64,000 bases of DNA. Origin: JBCDKH01 sp964388485. GTDB lineage: Bacteria > Planctomycetota > Phycisphaerae > Tepidisphaerales > Tepidisphaeraceae. The translations under genes were made by a program, and so were the position numbers. Location of the stretch: the NCBI GenBank assembly GCA_964388485.1, contig CAYMAS010000012.1, forward strand, positions 1 through 64,000, in the 5' to 3' direction. Under the pieces are notes generated by a model that saw nothing but the letters and a program-made list of their open reading frames with translations, was not told the DNA's origin and made no database searches. This document shows, piece after piece, positions 24,806 to 34,232 of this stretch; the stretch's first letter is position 1, and every line of letters starts with the position of its first letter.

Positions 24806-27748
24806 ATGCGACGATTCACCCTACTCATCGCTGCGAGCCTCTTTGCGTCTCTGACACACGCGGCCGTCCCGTTGCAGGCTCGGTTCGCTCCTGAGCCGGA
24901 TTATGACGGCTGGTCGATGACGACATTTGCCCCCGCAGGCAGTGAGGCAGAACTTTACGAGGAACGGCTTGTTCTTGAAGATCGTGACGAGCGAGCCGCC
25001 GTTGCTGCCACCTTCATCTCCGACGAGGAACTGCCGCATCGTCACGTCGGGCTTCGGGTTGTGCTGCAGGTCGAGCCGCTAGGTTCGCGCGACGCGGCAA
25101 AGGGCAATCGCTTTGCCTTTGTCCGCTTCGGCCCCGGTGACGAGGGTGAAAGCGGGGCCGTTCGCCTCATTATGCCCGATTCGAATGATCGCGTTGTGAT
25201 CGACGTCCTCAGCGGTGAAGAGTTGATCGGGCCCGACGACTACAGCCAGCGTCGCTTCGACCTCGGCAGCGAGATCGAGATCGTCGCCGAGATCGACCAT
25301 GAGGCGGGCACGTACGACGTGAGCATTAATGGTCGGAGCTACGCGACCCAGGCGGAGTTGTTCGAGGTGGAGCGAGCGATCGGTAACGTCAGCGTCCTCA
25401 CGCCTTCGGGCGGCAAGGCAAAGATTCTGTTGCGAGCTGTCGACGTAACGACGGGCGAGTTGTCGAAGCGTTCCGCGGAACGGCAGCGGGAGCCGGTCGC
25501 CGCGGCTCGTGAAACGCCCAGCCAGGCGTTGCAGCAGCTGATGCACGACGTCGACAAGGAGGGCGGCAGGGAGGTCGAGGTACCGCGTTTCGATCTTCAG
25601 CAGGCCGATGCCGACTGGCAGTTCCAGCCGCACCTGTACTACGAGCACATCAAGGACGAGGCCGGCATCAACGCCTGGCGGAGCGTCGTCGAGATGCCGA
25701 CGATCGGTCGGCGGCTTTACACGATGGGCTCGTTCCCGATCAAGCCGAACACGCGGTACAAGGTGTCGGCACTCGTCAAAAGCGACTTCGAGCGGGCGCT
25801 GGCCGAAGTCGACATCGGCGTCGAGGCCTTGAGCCAGACCTTCCAGCCGCAGCCGGGAGCGCGATCGGTGGGGTTGCCGGCTCAGACGGCCGACGATCCC
25901 GAGGCGGTCGACGGGTGGGTGCGTTGGGAGTACGAGTTCGTCACGCCGCCGTTCGATGATCCGATGCGGGGTCGCTTCTTCTTTCGTCACCACCTCGGTG
26001 CCGTCGATGCCGCGGCCTTCGACCTTCGCCTGGCTCAGCTGAAGCTGATCGAATTGCCTGCCAGCGACTTCGAGATCGATGGCGAGCTCGAAGACCTCGT
26101 GCAATTCCGCGGCGGGCCGGGCAACCTGCCCATGCGGGTCGAAGACGTCGAGCAAGACGGCGACACGTTCACGATCATGACCACAGGCGTCAAATACACG
26201 CTCGACACCGCGAGCAACACGCTCACCGCGCGGCAGCGGATCGACTTCAAGCGGGACCTTGTCGACGTCGACTTCTCGCTGCCGCTGGACGACCTGCAGA
26301 TCGTTCGACAGGACGGAACGGTCGCAGTGCTCGCCAACGATCGGGTGGCACTCGGCTTCCAATGCGACGGCATGGTCGCCATCGCTCCGCGACAGGAGTT
26401 GACCGCAACCGCTACTGCGAAAATCGGCGGCGTCTTCAACCGCCTCGGCCGCGGCAGCCTCTACGCCGGCGACGACTTCGGCGGCTTCACCGTCAACAGC
26501 TACCCGCTCCTCGGCAGCGGCGAGCCGGTCGAGTACCAGCCCGTCACGCCCGATCTGTGGTTCGCCGACCTCGATCGCGGCGACACCGACACGCTCGCCC
26601 CGCAAGGCGAAGCCTCCGAGCCCGGCTGGCAAGTGCAATGGACGGTGCGGCCCGGCGAACGACTCTTCGTCAGCGGCTTCCCGTGTCGACCGTTCGATTG
26701 GGAGAAGAGCTTCAACGAGCACTACCTGCTCAGCTGGATCACCGAGCCCGTCGACGCCTACGACAGCGACTGGGTCCGCACGCACGACGTCGTGATCCTC
26801 TGGGATTTCCACCAACGCGAGTGGGGCATGGCCTTCAGCGACGACCACCTGCCTCGCGATCCGGCGCTGACGCAGGCGCATCAGGACGCGATCCGCGAGC
26901 AAGGCATCGGAACGATGGCGTACAACTCGGCCTGGTTCCACCGCAGCCGCGACCCGGAGGTTTGGGTCGAAAGTGTGCGAAAGCAGGTGGAAGACGAAGG
27001 TTTCGACGGCGTCTACAGCGACGGGCTGCCGGCGGTCGAGTGGCTTGTCGGCTACGAGGCGCTGCGAATGCTTCGAGAAGGCGTGCTGCCGGACGGACCG
27101 ATCCGCGTCCACGACTCGATCCCGCAGAGCGGCCGACACACCGCCGAGTACGCGCCGTTCCTCTACACCTACGCGAGCACGACCTACCAGGCCGAACACG
27201 TCGAAACCGACGCCGGTGCCGGCTGGCCCTGGGTGCGGTACGTCGTCGGCTCGTGGCGGCAAAGCAACGCGATCGGTGACATCAAGGGCGACCTCTGGGG
27301 CGGATTCGGCGACACGCGGGACGAGAACCTGACGCAAAGCCGCCTCGCCGCCTTCATCTGGAACGGTCGACCCGGCAGCAATGCACCGCACTACCTGCGG
27401 GACATCTGGCCCGTCTGGCAGGCACTCGAAGCCGACTGGCGCGAGCACGGCGACGACCCGTTCTACTACGACCGCTACTACCTGCCCAAAGCGCGAGAGC
27501 TGACCGGCCTTCGCGTCGGCCGTGCCGCGATGCCGATCGTCGAGCAGCAGGGCAAGAGGTTGTCGGTCCGCACGCTGTCGCCCAACGGCACCATCCACTA
27601 CACAGTTGACGGCAGCGACCCGACGGTCGAGTCACCGGTCGCCGACGCACCGATTAATCTCGCGGCGGATGAGGTGCTCAAGGCAGTAACGATCGCACCC
27701 GACCTCGAGCCGAGCGCCGTCGCGACCTTCCCTCTGCCGACCGACTGA
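24806..27748 (+). CDS. Large multidomain secreted hydrolase-like protein (module A)
   Basis: 980 aa, family not recognised as a whole. Residues 1-19 are a signal peptide. About 25-215 is a concanavalin/LamG-like jelly roll (FAFVRFGPGDEGESGAVRLIM). About 260-425 is a carbohydrate-binding-like sandwich (WQFQPHLYYEHIKDE, then WVRWEYEFVTPPFDDP). About 430-900 is the probable catalytic part with ILWDFHQREWGMAFSD, GTMAYNSAWFHRSRDP and GVYSDGLPAVEWLVGYE, a barrel-like strand order with candidate acids in YSDG and VHDSIP. About 905-980 is a chitobiase/hexosaminidase C-terminal type sandwich (IHYTVDGSDPTVES). A close paralogue is at 37597-40578. Its stop overlaps the M81 start (TGATG). Confidence 0.75.
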   Translation: MRRFTLLIAASLFASLTHAAVPLQARFAPEPDYDGWSMTTFAPAGSEAELYEERLVLEDRDERAAVAATFISDEELPHRHVGLRVVLQVEPLGSRDAAKGNRFAFVRFGPGDEGESGAVRLIMPDSNDRVVIDVLSGEELIGPDDYSQRRFDLGSEIEIVAEIDHEAGTYDVSINGRSYATQAELFEVERAIGNVSVLTPSGGKAKILLRAVDVTTGELSKRSAERQREPVAAARETPSQALQQLMHDVDKEGGREVEVPRFDLQQADADWQFQPHLYYEHIKDEAGINAWRSVVEMPTIGRRLYTMGSFPIKPNTRYKVSALVKSDFERALAEVDIGVEALSQTFQPQPGARSVGLPAQTADDPEAVDGWVRWEYEFVTPPFDDPMRGRFFFRHHLGAVDAAAFDLRLAQLKLIELPASDFEIDGELEDLVQFRGGPGNLPMRVEDVEQDGDTFTIMTTGVKYTLDTASNTLTARQRIDFKRDLVDVDFSLPLDDLQIVRQDGTVAVLANDRVALGFQCDGMVAIAPRQELTATATAKIGGVFNRLGRGSLYAGDDFGGFTVNSYPLLGSGEPVEYQPVTPDLWFADLDRGDTDTLAPQGEASEPGWQVQWTVRPGERLFVSGFPCRPFDWEKSFNEHYLLSWITEPVDAYDSDWVRTHDVVILWDFHQREWGMAFSDDHLPRDPALTQAHQDAIREQGIGTMAYNSAWFHRSRDPEVWVESVRKQVEDEGFDGVYSDGLPAVEWLVGYEALRMLREGVLPDGPIRVHDSIPQSGRHTAEYAPFLYTYASTTYQAEHVETDAGAGWPWVRYVVGSWRQSNAIGDIKGDLWGGFGDTRDENLTQSRLAAFIWNGRPGSNAPHYLRDIWPVWQALEADWREHGDDPFYYDRYYLPKARELTGLRVGRAAMPIVEQQGKRLSVRTLSPNGTIHYTVDGSDPTVESPVADAPINLAADEVLKAVTIAPDLEPSAVATFPLPTD

Positions 27749-29229
27749 TGTCCGACCGTCCCCGCGTTGCCGTCCTCGGGTTCATCCACGAGTCGAACAG
27801 CTTTAATCGCGTCCCCACCGGGCTCGACGCGTTTACCTTCGAAGCGGGCGGCGCTTTTGCGGCGGGCGACGATCTTTGGGAACACACTGCGCCGGGTGCG
27901 CGCATGGCGGGCCACGAGATCGCGGGCCTGCTCCGAGGTGCCAATGAGTGGGCCGAGGCGGTGCCGCTCTATTTCGCCGACGCATTGCCGGGCGGGCCCG
28001 TGGAGCACGAGGCGTTCGAGTCGTTATGGCGAAACACCAGCGACGGGCTGCGGCAGGGCGATCCATTCGACGGCATCCTCGTCGCGCTCCACGGTGCCGC
28101 CGTCGGAGCCGAGATCGACGATCTCGACGGCGAGTTCCTGTCGCGTCTCCGCAGCACCGTCGGGCCGGTGCCGATCGTCGCGACGCTCGACTGTCACGCG
28201 AATCTGTCGCCGAAGATGGTCGAGGCGACCGACGCGATCCTCGCTTACCGGACGAATCCGCACGTCGATCACCGCCAGACGGGCGAGCGGGCGGCCGACC
28301 TGCTCCGCCGCATGCTGCTCGAAGACGTTCGGCCGACGCAGGCGCTGGTGCAGCTGCCGCTGGTGCTAAGCATCGATCGGCAGGCGAGTAGCGAACGCCC
28401 GTGCTCCGACTGGCTCGCGATCGGCGACGACCTTCGCCGACAAGTCGGCGTGCTCGACGTCAACCTGCTCCTGGGCTATCCGTGGGCGGACGTGCACGAG
28501 ATGGGCGTCAGCGTCCACGTGCTGCACGACGGCCAACAAGCCGAGGCACAGCAGGCGGCGGATCAGTGGGCGACCGCGATCTGGCAAGATCGCGAGCAGG
28601 CGAGGTCGCAGGCAGTTGATGTCGTGTCAGCGATGGCCCACGTTCGATCTGCCAGCGGAACCGTGGGCCTGCTCGACCTCGGGGACAACATCGGAGCCGG
28701 TAGTCGCGGCGACTCCACCGCCTTGGCTCAAGCGCTCCTGGACGCGGGCATCGACGAGAGCTTCGTTCCGCTGGCCGACAAGCAGGCGTTCGATCAGTTG
28801 TGCCACATCGAGTGCGGCAGCTCGATTGACCTCAAGGTCGGGGGCAACGCCGAGACGCCGCCGCTGCACGTGACCGGCCGGTTCGATCGCATCTACGACG
28901 GCCAGTGGCACGATCCTGAGCCGCGACACGGCGGACGCGTGCTCTACGACGAGGGTCCTCTTGCCGTCGTTCGCAGCAACGATGGCCTGACGCTGCAGAT
29001 CAGCCCGCGACCCATCTTCCCGGCGAGCCTGGGTCAGGTGACCTGCTGCGACCTAAACCCGGAGGCTTTTCACGCGATCGTCTTGAAAGGCGCAGTCGCC
29101 CCCAGGACCGCCTACGCCCCGGTGTGCACGACGATGCTCGCCTGCGACACGGCGGGCCCGACCGCCGCCGGATTGCACCACTTCACGTACGCGAAGCGAC
29201 GGCGGCCGCTCTTCCCGCTCGATGGCTAA
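27748..29229 (+). CDS. M81-family metallopeptidase (MlrC-like)
   Basis: 493 aa, full family length. MlrC, the type member, opens and degrades the linear form of microcystin; most members have unknown substrates. The N-terminus VAVLGFIHESNSFNRVPTG is the DUF1485 start. VATLDCHANLSP and AYRTNPHVDHRQTG carry the zinc-binding Asp/His residues, and LLDLGDNIGAGSRGDST with the C-terminal half makes up the MlrC C-domain. No signal peptide, so cytosolic. The start codon overlaps the stop of the secreted hydrolase, implying translational coupling. A decayed copy of the same gene start follows the paralogous hydrolase at 40578. Confidence 0.9.
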   Translation: MSDRPRVAVLGFIHESNSFNRVPTGLDAFTFEAGGAFAAGDDLWEHTAPGARMAGHEIAGLLRGANEWAEAVPLYFADALPGGPVEHEAFESLWRNTSDGLRQGDPFDGILVALHGAAVGAEIDDLDGEFLSRLRSTVGPVPIVATLDCHANLSPKMVEATDAILAYRTNPHVDHRQTGERAADLLRRMLLEDVRPTQALVQLPLVLSIDRQASSERPCSDWLAIGDDLRRQVGVLDVNLLLGYPWADVHEMGVSVHVLHDGQQAEAQQAADQWATAIWQDREQARSQAVDVVSAMAHVRSASGTVGLLDLGDNIGAGSRGDSTALAQALLDAGIDESFVPLADKQAFDQLCHIECGSSIDLKVGGNAETPPLHVTGRFDRIYDGQWHDPEPRHGGRVLYDEGPLAVVRSNDGLTLQISPRPIFPASLGQVTCCDLNPEAFHAIVLKGAVAPRTAYAPVCTTMLACDTAGPTAAGLHHFTYAKRRRPLFPLDG

Positions 29230-29298
29230 ATGCGAATCAAAGCCGCTTGAGGAAGCCCGACGAGTTTGCCGACTACGAAGACTTGCGTTTCATGGATC

Positions 29299-29314
29299 GG
29301 AGCGTTATGCTTCC
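29299..29314. promoter_or_regulatory. Degenerate operator-like site upstream of a LamG gene
   Basis: GGAGCGTTATGCTTCC resembles the 15-bp palindrome with one inserted base. It overlaps a possible weak promoter (TTGCGT 29283-29288, 16 bp, TTATGC 29305-29310). It is about 190 nt before ATG 29507. Confidence 0.35.
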
Positions 29315-29506
29315 AGTCAGCAGAACGTCCGGCCCTCTTGGTTCCCGTCTGTCGTCCTCGAGCGTCCATACTGGTATCCGCAAAATCGCCTCAGCGACCG
29401 GCATTCTGCCTCCTCACGAAGCTCAGCCCGATCGAGCGTCGATCCGGCGACATCATCCAGGGCTGACGCCCGACTTCCCGCCCCCAAGGCATCTGGAGAC
29501 CCGAAC

Positions 29507-30313
29507 ATGCACACTCTGAACATCCTTGCCACCACTGCCATCACGGCCGGTGTCGTCTCAGCCGCGCCCGTTACCGATTTTCGCTTCGACAACAACCTCG
29601 ACAGCGAATTCGCCGGCGCCTCAAGCTTGAACGCGGTCGATCCCAACGGGCAGAACGGGTTCCTCAACGCCCCGGTCCCGACCGACTTCACCGCCGACCC
29701 GCAGCCGGCGGCGAATCGCCCCGTCTACATCTTCGACAGCGGCAGCAACCAGAATGCCGGCCTGACGCTTCCCGACGCCGGCGGCCTGATCAGCGACGAC
29801 GACACCTACACCCTCGAGCTCGTCTTCGAGCTCGAAAACGTCAGCAGCTTCCGCAAGCTGGCTGACTTTGAAAGCCGTTCTGATGACAGCGGGATCTACG
29901 TCAATGGTGGAGCAGTCGCTCTGTACAGCGACAACGGACCGGGTGACACGCCGCTCCAGCAAGGTGGCACCATCTCGGCTGACGGCTTCGTCTCCGTCAT
30001 CATGACGATCTCAAACGGCGATGCGGAGCTCTTCCTCGACGGCTCTTCGGTGGCAACGCTCAACGCGATTCAGACCGGCGGCAACTTTGCACTTCCCGAC
30101 GGCCAGGACTTGAGCTTCTTCCTGGACGACTCGGTCTCGACCAGTGAGTTCACGAGCGGCTCGGTTGCGAAGATCGCCCTGTATGACGAGGCCCTTTCGG
30201 CACAGGAGGTGAGCGATTTGGCCGCAGCCCCTTTCACGCCCATCCCTGAGCCGGCGTCTGCTTCGGCATTGGCTCTTCTGGCAGGTGTCGCGTTGCGTCG
30301 CCGCCGCGCCTGA
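29507..30313 (+). CDS. LamG-like PEP-CTERM protein (module A)
   Basis: 268 aa. GGAG 8 nt upstream supports ATG 29507. A signal peptide (MHTLNILATTAITAGVVSA) leads into a jelly-roll of the LamG/concanavalin type, with DTYTLELVFELENVSSFRKLADF, GDAELFLDGSSVATL and KIALYDEALSAQEVSDL as strand markers. The C-terminus IPEPASASALALLAGVALRRRRA is a PEP-CTERM sorting signal: Pro-Glu-Pro, hydrophobic helix, basic tail. Export and processing by an exosortase (not in this window) is expected, leaving the protein at the surface or in matrix. Clear paralogue at 41035-41889. Confidence 0.9.
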   Translation: MHTLNILATTAITAGVVSAAPVTDFRFDNNLDSEFAGASSLNAVDPNGQNGFLNAPVPTDFTADPQPAANRPVYIFDSGSNQNAGLTLPDAGGLISDDDTYTLELVFELENVSSFRKLADFESRSDDSGIYVNGGAVALYSDNGPGDTPLQQGGTISADGFVSVIMTISNGDAELFLDGSSVATLNAIQTGGNFALPDGQDLSFFLDDSVSTSEFTSGSVAKIALYDEALSAQEVSDLAAAPFTPIPEPASASALALLAGVALRRRRA

Positions 30314-30802
30314 GGCAGGCAACGGATTCTACAGGAAGCGACGAATCCAATCAACCCTGTCAGCGGCGCCGACAGGTGCCGCTGACAGCTTACGTCCAGC
30401 TTGTGTCAGGTGGACCGTCCCGCAGCAGGGTGGTGCGTCGGGTTGTTCCCTCGCACCATTGATAAGCAGGCTCTATGAGACGATTATTTCATGGCAGCAC
30501 CATGATTCCGGAGGCGAACCGTCCCGCAGTCTGCCGAAGTCGAAAGAGCCTGAAGATGCTCGCCGAGAAACGTGATAGTGAGGTGCCTGCCGACGCGCCG
30601 TGTAAGTCTGAAAACCCGGTGCCCAGCGTCCCTGAGCACTGACGGCGAAGAGGCCTGCGTCGCCACGCGAGAGCGAAGCATCTTCGAACAAACGGCCGGG
30701 TCGGGCGCATCGGTCGTCCGCGTCCGTCTGCTCCGAGCGACCTTGCGGACCGGATTGCTTCATCCGCGACCCGACGCACCACCATGCCGCGGACTCCTGC
30801 AC
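30314..30802. other. Intergenic stretch between LamG and prepilin-like genes
   Basis: No gene is convincing. It holds the hairpin at 30358-30387 close to the LamG stop. The rest is unassigned. Confidence 0.4.
30358..30387 (+). terminator. Hairpin after the LamG PEP-CTERM gene
   Basis: Ten-bp perfect stem (TGTCAGCGGC with GCCGCTGACA) and a 10-nt loop, 45 nt after the stop codon. The T-run expected of an intrinsic terminator is missing, so this may be a processing or Rho-linked end. Confidence 0.45.
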
Positions 30803-31744
30803 CTAATTCGAATTCCAGGTGCCCCAGTAAACCGGGTACTCGCTGGCCTTGTCGGCTCTGCCCTTGAACTTGGTGTAGGTGCCGCCGAAGGACCTGCCGA
30901 ACGTGTCGTTCGTCAGGTCGTAATCGTCGACCGCATACGTGATCGCTTGGCTGTGCCCGTCGAGAAACGAAGCGTTGAGGCGGTGCCCGTTGAACGCGTC
31001 GTACTCAGCGTCGCCGTGCCACCCAGCGTTCCGCAACATCGTGTGATTCGCGGTGCCTGTGAAGTCCGGAACACTCCAGGCGTTGAGGGCTGTCCAGCTT
31101 GCATCTCCACGCGCAGCTCCTGGGACGGTTGGGCTCCAGTCGACAAACGCCATGGTCTCGACCGGGGTGAACTCGTTGATTTTCGTGAACTCCGGCCACA
31201 TGGGGTTGCCGCTCAAATCTAGTTGACCGATCCAATCATTGCTCGCCCCGATGACGTAATTCATGCCGTAGCTCATGACGACGTCTCGTCCGTTGTAGGG
31301 CAAGAAGCGGTCCGACACCTCGGGATCGGCTGGGCAGCGACCGACGCTGTCAGGATCGACCGGTGCACCGTACTGCGAAAAGTCGCCCGCGCCCCAGAAC
31401 TGCTCGTCCTGCGTGCCGGGAATGTACTTCCAGAAGTCGAGGTGGTTCCACCAAGCCCCCTGGACGTCGAGGCCGCTGTAGCCGAGCCTGACCAGAGCAG
31501 GATCGATGAAGTTGGCCGGATGCAGGGCATTGTTGTTGTCGTTGACGTAAAACGACTGCACCGTGGCCAGCTGGCGAAGGTTACTCAGGCAAGCGACGCT
31601 CTGGGCTGAGCGGCGGGCGCTATTAAGCGTCGGCAGCAGGATCGAGACGAGCAACGCGATGATGCCGATGACGACGAGCAGTTCCACGAGCGTGAAAGCT
31701 CGGCAAAGCGGGCCGCAGCGGGAGGTTGCAGGGTGTGACAGCAT
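30803..31744 (-). CDS. Prepilin-like secreted protein, WWxHxxFWxYIPGTQDE subtype (second copy)
   Basis: 313 aa. AAGGAG upstream of the ATG at 31744 sets the start; the frame is open further upstream through the promoter. The leader ends CRAFTLVELLVVIGIIALLVSILLP, where the residue before Phe is Ala rather than the usual Gly, which may affect prepilin-peptidase cleavage. The shared body is visible: TVQSFYVNDNNNALHPANF, GAWWNHLDFWKYIPGTQDE, VMSYGMNYVIGAS and HRLNASFLDGHS near the end. It is the paralogue of the 23342-24238 protein. The WGTWNSN tail is unique to this copy. Confidence 0.9.
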   Translation of the reverse strand: MLSHPATSRCGPLCRAFTLVELLVVIGIIALLVSILLPTLNSARRSAQSVACLSNLRQLATVQSFYVNDNNNALHPANFIDPALVRLGYSGLDVQGAWWNHLDFWKYIPGTQDEQFWGAGDFSQYGAPVDPDSVGRCPADPEVSDRFLPYNGRDVVMSYGMNYVIGASNDWIGQLDLSGNPMWPEFTKINEFTPVETMAFVDWSPTVPGAARGDASWTALNAWSVPDFTGTANHTMLRNAGWHGDAEYDAFNGHRLNASFLDGHSQAITYAVDDYDLTNDTFGRSFGGTYTKFKGRADKASEYPVYWGTWNSN

Positions 31745-31803
31745 GGTGAACTCCTTGAAAAGCGGGCCGCTGTTCATGCGGCAGAAAGAAGGGCGACCTA
31801 TCC

Positions 31804-31848
31804 AAGATAATGGACCGCTGCATTTTGTCAAATGGAACTTAATGACCG
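31804..31848 (-). promoter_or_regulatory. Promoter TTGACA-16-TATCTT with upstream operator-like site
   Basis: On the minus strand, -35 TTGACA (31826-31831) and -10 TATCTT (31804-31809) are 16 bp apart and read toward the prepilin-like gene. Just upstream of the -35, the site CGGTCATTAAGTTCC (31834-31848) matches 11 of 15 positions of the palindrome at 24758-24772. Confidence 0.65.
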
Positions 31849-31923
31849 GTTGTGTACGCTTGTTCCCGGACATATGGCTGATACACGACGACTACGAGAT
31901 CCTGCAGATCGTCGGGGACCGCG

Positions 31924-32910
31924 ATGATGCACCACCTCCCTGTCGGCGAGACGGCGGCCGTCGGAGCGGCCGTCGCTTGGGCCTTATCGAGCATGCTCTG
32001 GCTCCGCATCGGCCTGCACGTGCGGGCCAGCGTCGTCAATCTTGTCAAGGGCGTGCTCGCGCTGCTGATGCTCGCGGTCGTCGGCTGGTTCACCGCCGTC
32101 GACGTGACGACGCTCGTGCCGATGGCTGTGCTGCTGTTCGCGCTGTCCGGCATGCTCGGCATCGGCATCGGCGACACGCTCTACCTCGACTCGCTCAACC
32201 GGCTTGGGCCCACGCGGGCCCTGCTCGTCGCGATGCTCGCCCCGCCACTGACCGTCACCTTCGGCTTCCTGCTGCTGGGTGAACACGCCGGCTGGCAGTC
32301 GATCGTCGGCATCGGCCTGACCGTCTGCGGCGTCGGATGGGTCGTCACACGCCGCCCGCCGGCGCGACCGACCGGCGACGGGTACGAAATCGTCACCGAG
32401 CCGGGCGACGCTTTCTCCGCCCAGGTGCCGAACCTCGCCGAGCGGTCGCGGACATCGCGACGCTCGATCACGATCGGCCTCATGACCGGCGGACTCAGTG
32501 CCGTCATGCAGGCGGCGAGCCTGATCGTCAACCGCTACGCCTACGCCCAAGGGCCGGCGGATGCGACGGCGACGACAATGATCCGCATCGCCGCCGGCGT
32601 GGTGTTGCTGGCGATGCTCGTGCCGATGCTCAGGCGGCGAATCGGAACGGTTCCGATCTGGCGACTCGGCGGCCGGCTGTGGCTCTGGTTCGCCGTCGCG
32701 ACGCTCATCGGCACGGCCGGCGGAATGATGCTGATGCAGATCGCCGTCGATCGCGGCCACAACGCTGGCGTCATCCAGACGCTTCTTAGCACGAGTCCGC
32801 TGTTCGTGATGCCGATGGTCGCGTTGACGGGTGAGCGGGTAACCCTTTCGGCCGTCGCCGGCGGTCTCGTCGCGACGGCGGGGGTTGCGCTGCTGTTCCT
32901 CGGGAGCTGA
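31924..32910 (+). CDS. EamA-family (DMT) transporter
   Basis: 328 aa with about ten hydrophobic helices arranged as two EamA repeats. The first repeat is GETAAVGAAVAWALSSMLWL to GIGLTVCGVGWVV, and the second is SITIGLMTGGLSAVMQAASLIVNRYA to LVATAGVALLFLGS. A hydrophilic linker of about 40 residues separates them. Family members export amino acids, nucleotides or other metabolites, or import sugars; the substrate cannot be told. It is divergent from the prepilin-like gene and convergent with the aminotransferase. The start is the first ATG of an MM pair and no Shine-Dalgarno is obvious. Confidence 0.88.
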   Translation: MMHHLPVGETAAVGAAVAWALSSMLWLRIGLHVRASVVNLVKGVLALLMLAVVGWFTAVDVTTLVPMAVLLFALSGMLGIGIGDTLYLDSLNRLGPTRALLVAMLAPPLTVTFGFLLLGEHAGWQSIVGIGLTVCGVGWVVTRRPPARPTGDGYEIVTEPGDAFSAQVPNLAERSRTSRRSITIGLMTGGLSAVMQAASLIVNRYAYAQGPADATATTMIRIAAGVVLLAMLVPMLRRRIGTVPIWRLGGRLWLWFAVATLIGTAGGMMLMQIAVDRGHNAGVIQTLLSTSPLFVMPMVALTGERVTLSAVAGGLVATAGVALLFLGS

Positions 32911-32948
32911 GGCCACCGGTGCCCACCGTCCGACTTCTCGAACGGCTC

Positions 32949-34109
32949 CTAAGCCGACGCTTCGTCGAGGAACGTCGCGATGCGGTCGAGGCCGGTGCGG
33001 AGGTAGTCGCGTGGCAGCCCGAAGCTCAGGCGGACGTGATTGGCGATGCCAAGATGATCGCCGGGGGCCAGCAGCACGCTGTGCCGCTCGCGGAGCTGCG
33101 TGACGAACTGGCGGCTGTCGAGGTGCGGCAAGTCGAACCGCAGGAGCGTGATTGCGGCGGCGTCGTGCGGCGTCAACGACAGGCGGCCCTTCTGCTCGTC
33201 GATCCACTCGGCCAGCACGTCATAGCCGTCGCGGATGAGCTTGCGGGTGCGGGCGACGATGCGGTCTCGGGTCGGCTGCGACAACGCGTGGGCCGCCATG
33301 TGATTCGCGATGGTGCTGGTGCAGATCGTCGTGTACTCGCGGCGAGCCCACATCTGATCGGCCGTCTCCGGATCGGTCGCGGCCCAACCAATGCGGAGGC
33401 CCGGCAGGCCATAGGCCTTGCTCGTGCTGCCGGTGGCGATGACCTTGTCGTACGCATCGAAGAAGCTCGGCGTGTACGTCTCCGACTGCCGCTCGCTGCC
33501 GCGGTAAACCTCGTCGGACAAGATCCACGCCCCGACCCGCTCAGCTTCGCCGACGATCGCTCGCATCTCCTTGCGAGTCAGCGCCCGCCCCGTGGGGTTG
33601 TTCGGATGGCAGACGGCGATCAGCTTCGTCCGCTCCGTGACAAGGTCGCGCAGCGCGTTGAGGTCTGATGCGAAGCCGTTGTCGGCATCGAGCGGAAACT
33701 CCTTGACATCGAGGCCGTAGTTGACCGCGACACCGCGAACGTGCTGGTAGTTGGGCCGCATGACGATCATCTCATCGCCGGGTCGCGTGACGGTGGTGAT
33801 GCCGGCGAAGTTGGCCTCGACGGCCCCGACGGTGACGAGGATGTTGTTGGCCTTCGCGGCTTCGTAGGTTGACGCGATCGCTTCCCGCAACGCCATGAGA
33901 CCGGCACCTGGCGCGTAATCGAGCCGCACGTCGAACAGCTTTTGCAACGCGTCTGGGTCGTCCTGATACAGCTCCGCGACCGACAGCGGGTGGACGCCGC
34001 TCTCGCTGAGATTGTAGTCGACGGCGTACTCGTACTTGCTTAGGTCCCGCTCGAGCTCGAACGGCAAAAACATCGGAAACGACTGGATGACGGCAGGCTG
34101 GCGTTCCAT
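32949..34109 (-). CDS. Class I/II PLP-dependent aminotransferase
   Basis: 386 aa from ATG 34109; a second in-frame ATG (MFLPFELERDLSKYEY) 12 codons in is also possible. Fold-type I marks are LDYAPGAGLMALREAIAS, VCHPNNPTGRALT (Asn for PLP), ILSDEVYRG (Asp) and the Schiff-base lysine in ATGSTSKAYGLPGLRIGW, with the C-terminal Arg in HVRLSFGLP. It probably transaminates an amino acid in the cytosol; specificity is unknown. The truncated RraA gene lies upstream on the same strand. Confidence 0.9.
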   Translation of the reverse strand: MERQPAVIQSFPMFLPFELERDLSKYEYAVDYNLSESGVHPLSVAELYQDDPDALQKLFDVRLDYAPGAGLMALREAIASTYEAAKANNILVTVGAVEANFAGITTVTRPGDEMIVMRPNYQHVRGVAVNYGLDVKEFPLDADNGFASDLNALRDLVTERTKLIAVCHPNNPTGRALTRKEMRAIVGEAERVGAWILSDEVYRGSERQSETYTPSFFDAYDKVIATGSTSKAYGLPGLRIGWAATDPETADQMWARREYTTICTSTIANHMAAHALSQPTRDRIVARTRKLIRDGYDVLAEWIDEQKGRLSLTPHDAAAITLLRFDLPHLDSRQFVTQLRERHSVLLAPGDHLGIANHVRLSFGLPRDYLRTGLDRIATFLDEASA

Positions 34110-34232
34110 GGCGGCGGGGGGGGGAGGAGGAGGTGAAAGCAAGTCGCCGCCCTTGTGCGGAAAGGCCCTTGTGCGGAAAAGTCGACACAAGGGCGGCAGC
34201 AGGAGGAAATCGAATGAGGTGCAGCGGCATCG

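Noticed and set aside
25079..27598. 839-codon minus-strand frame opposite the first giant hydrolase
   Set aside because: Composition mirrors the codon bias of the sense gene; no motif, signal or ribosome site.
30473..30802. Small overlapping frames in the gap before the prepilin-like gene
   Set aside because: No start with a ribosome site, no family motif, and several conflicting frames on both strands.
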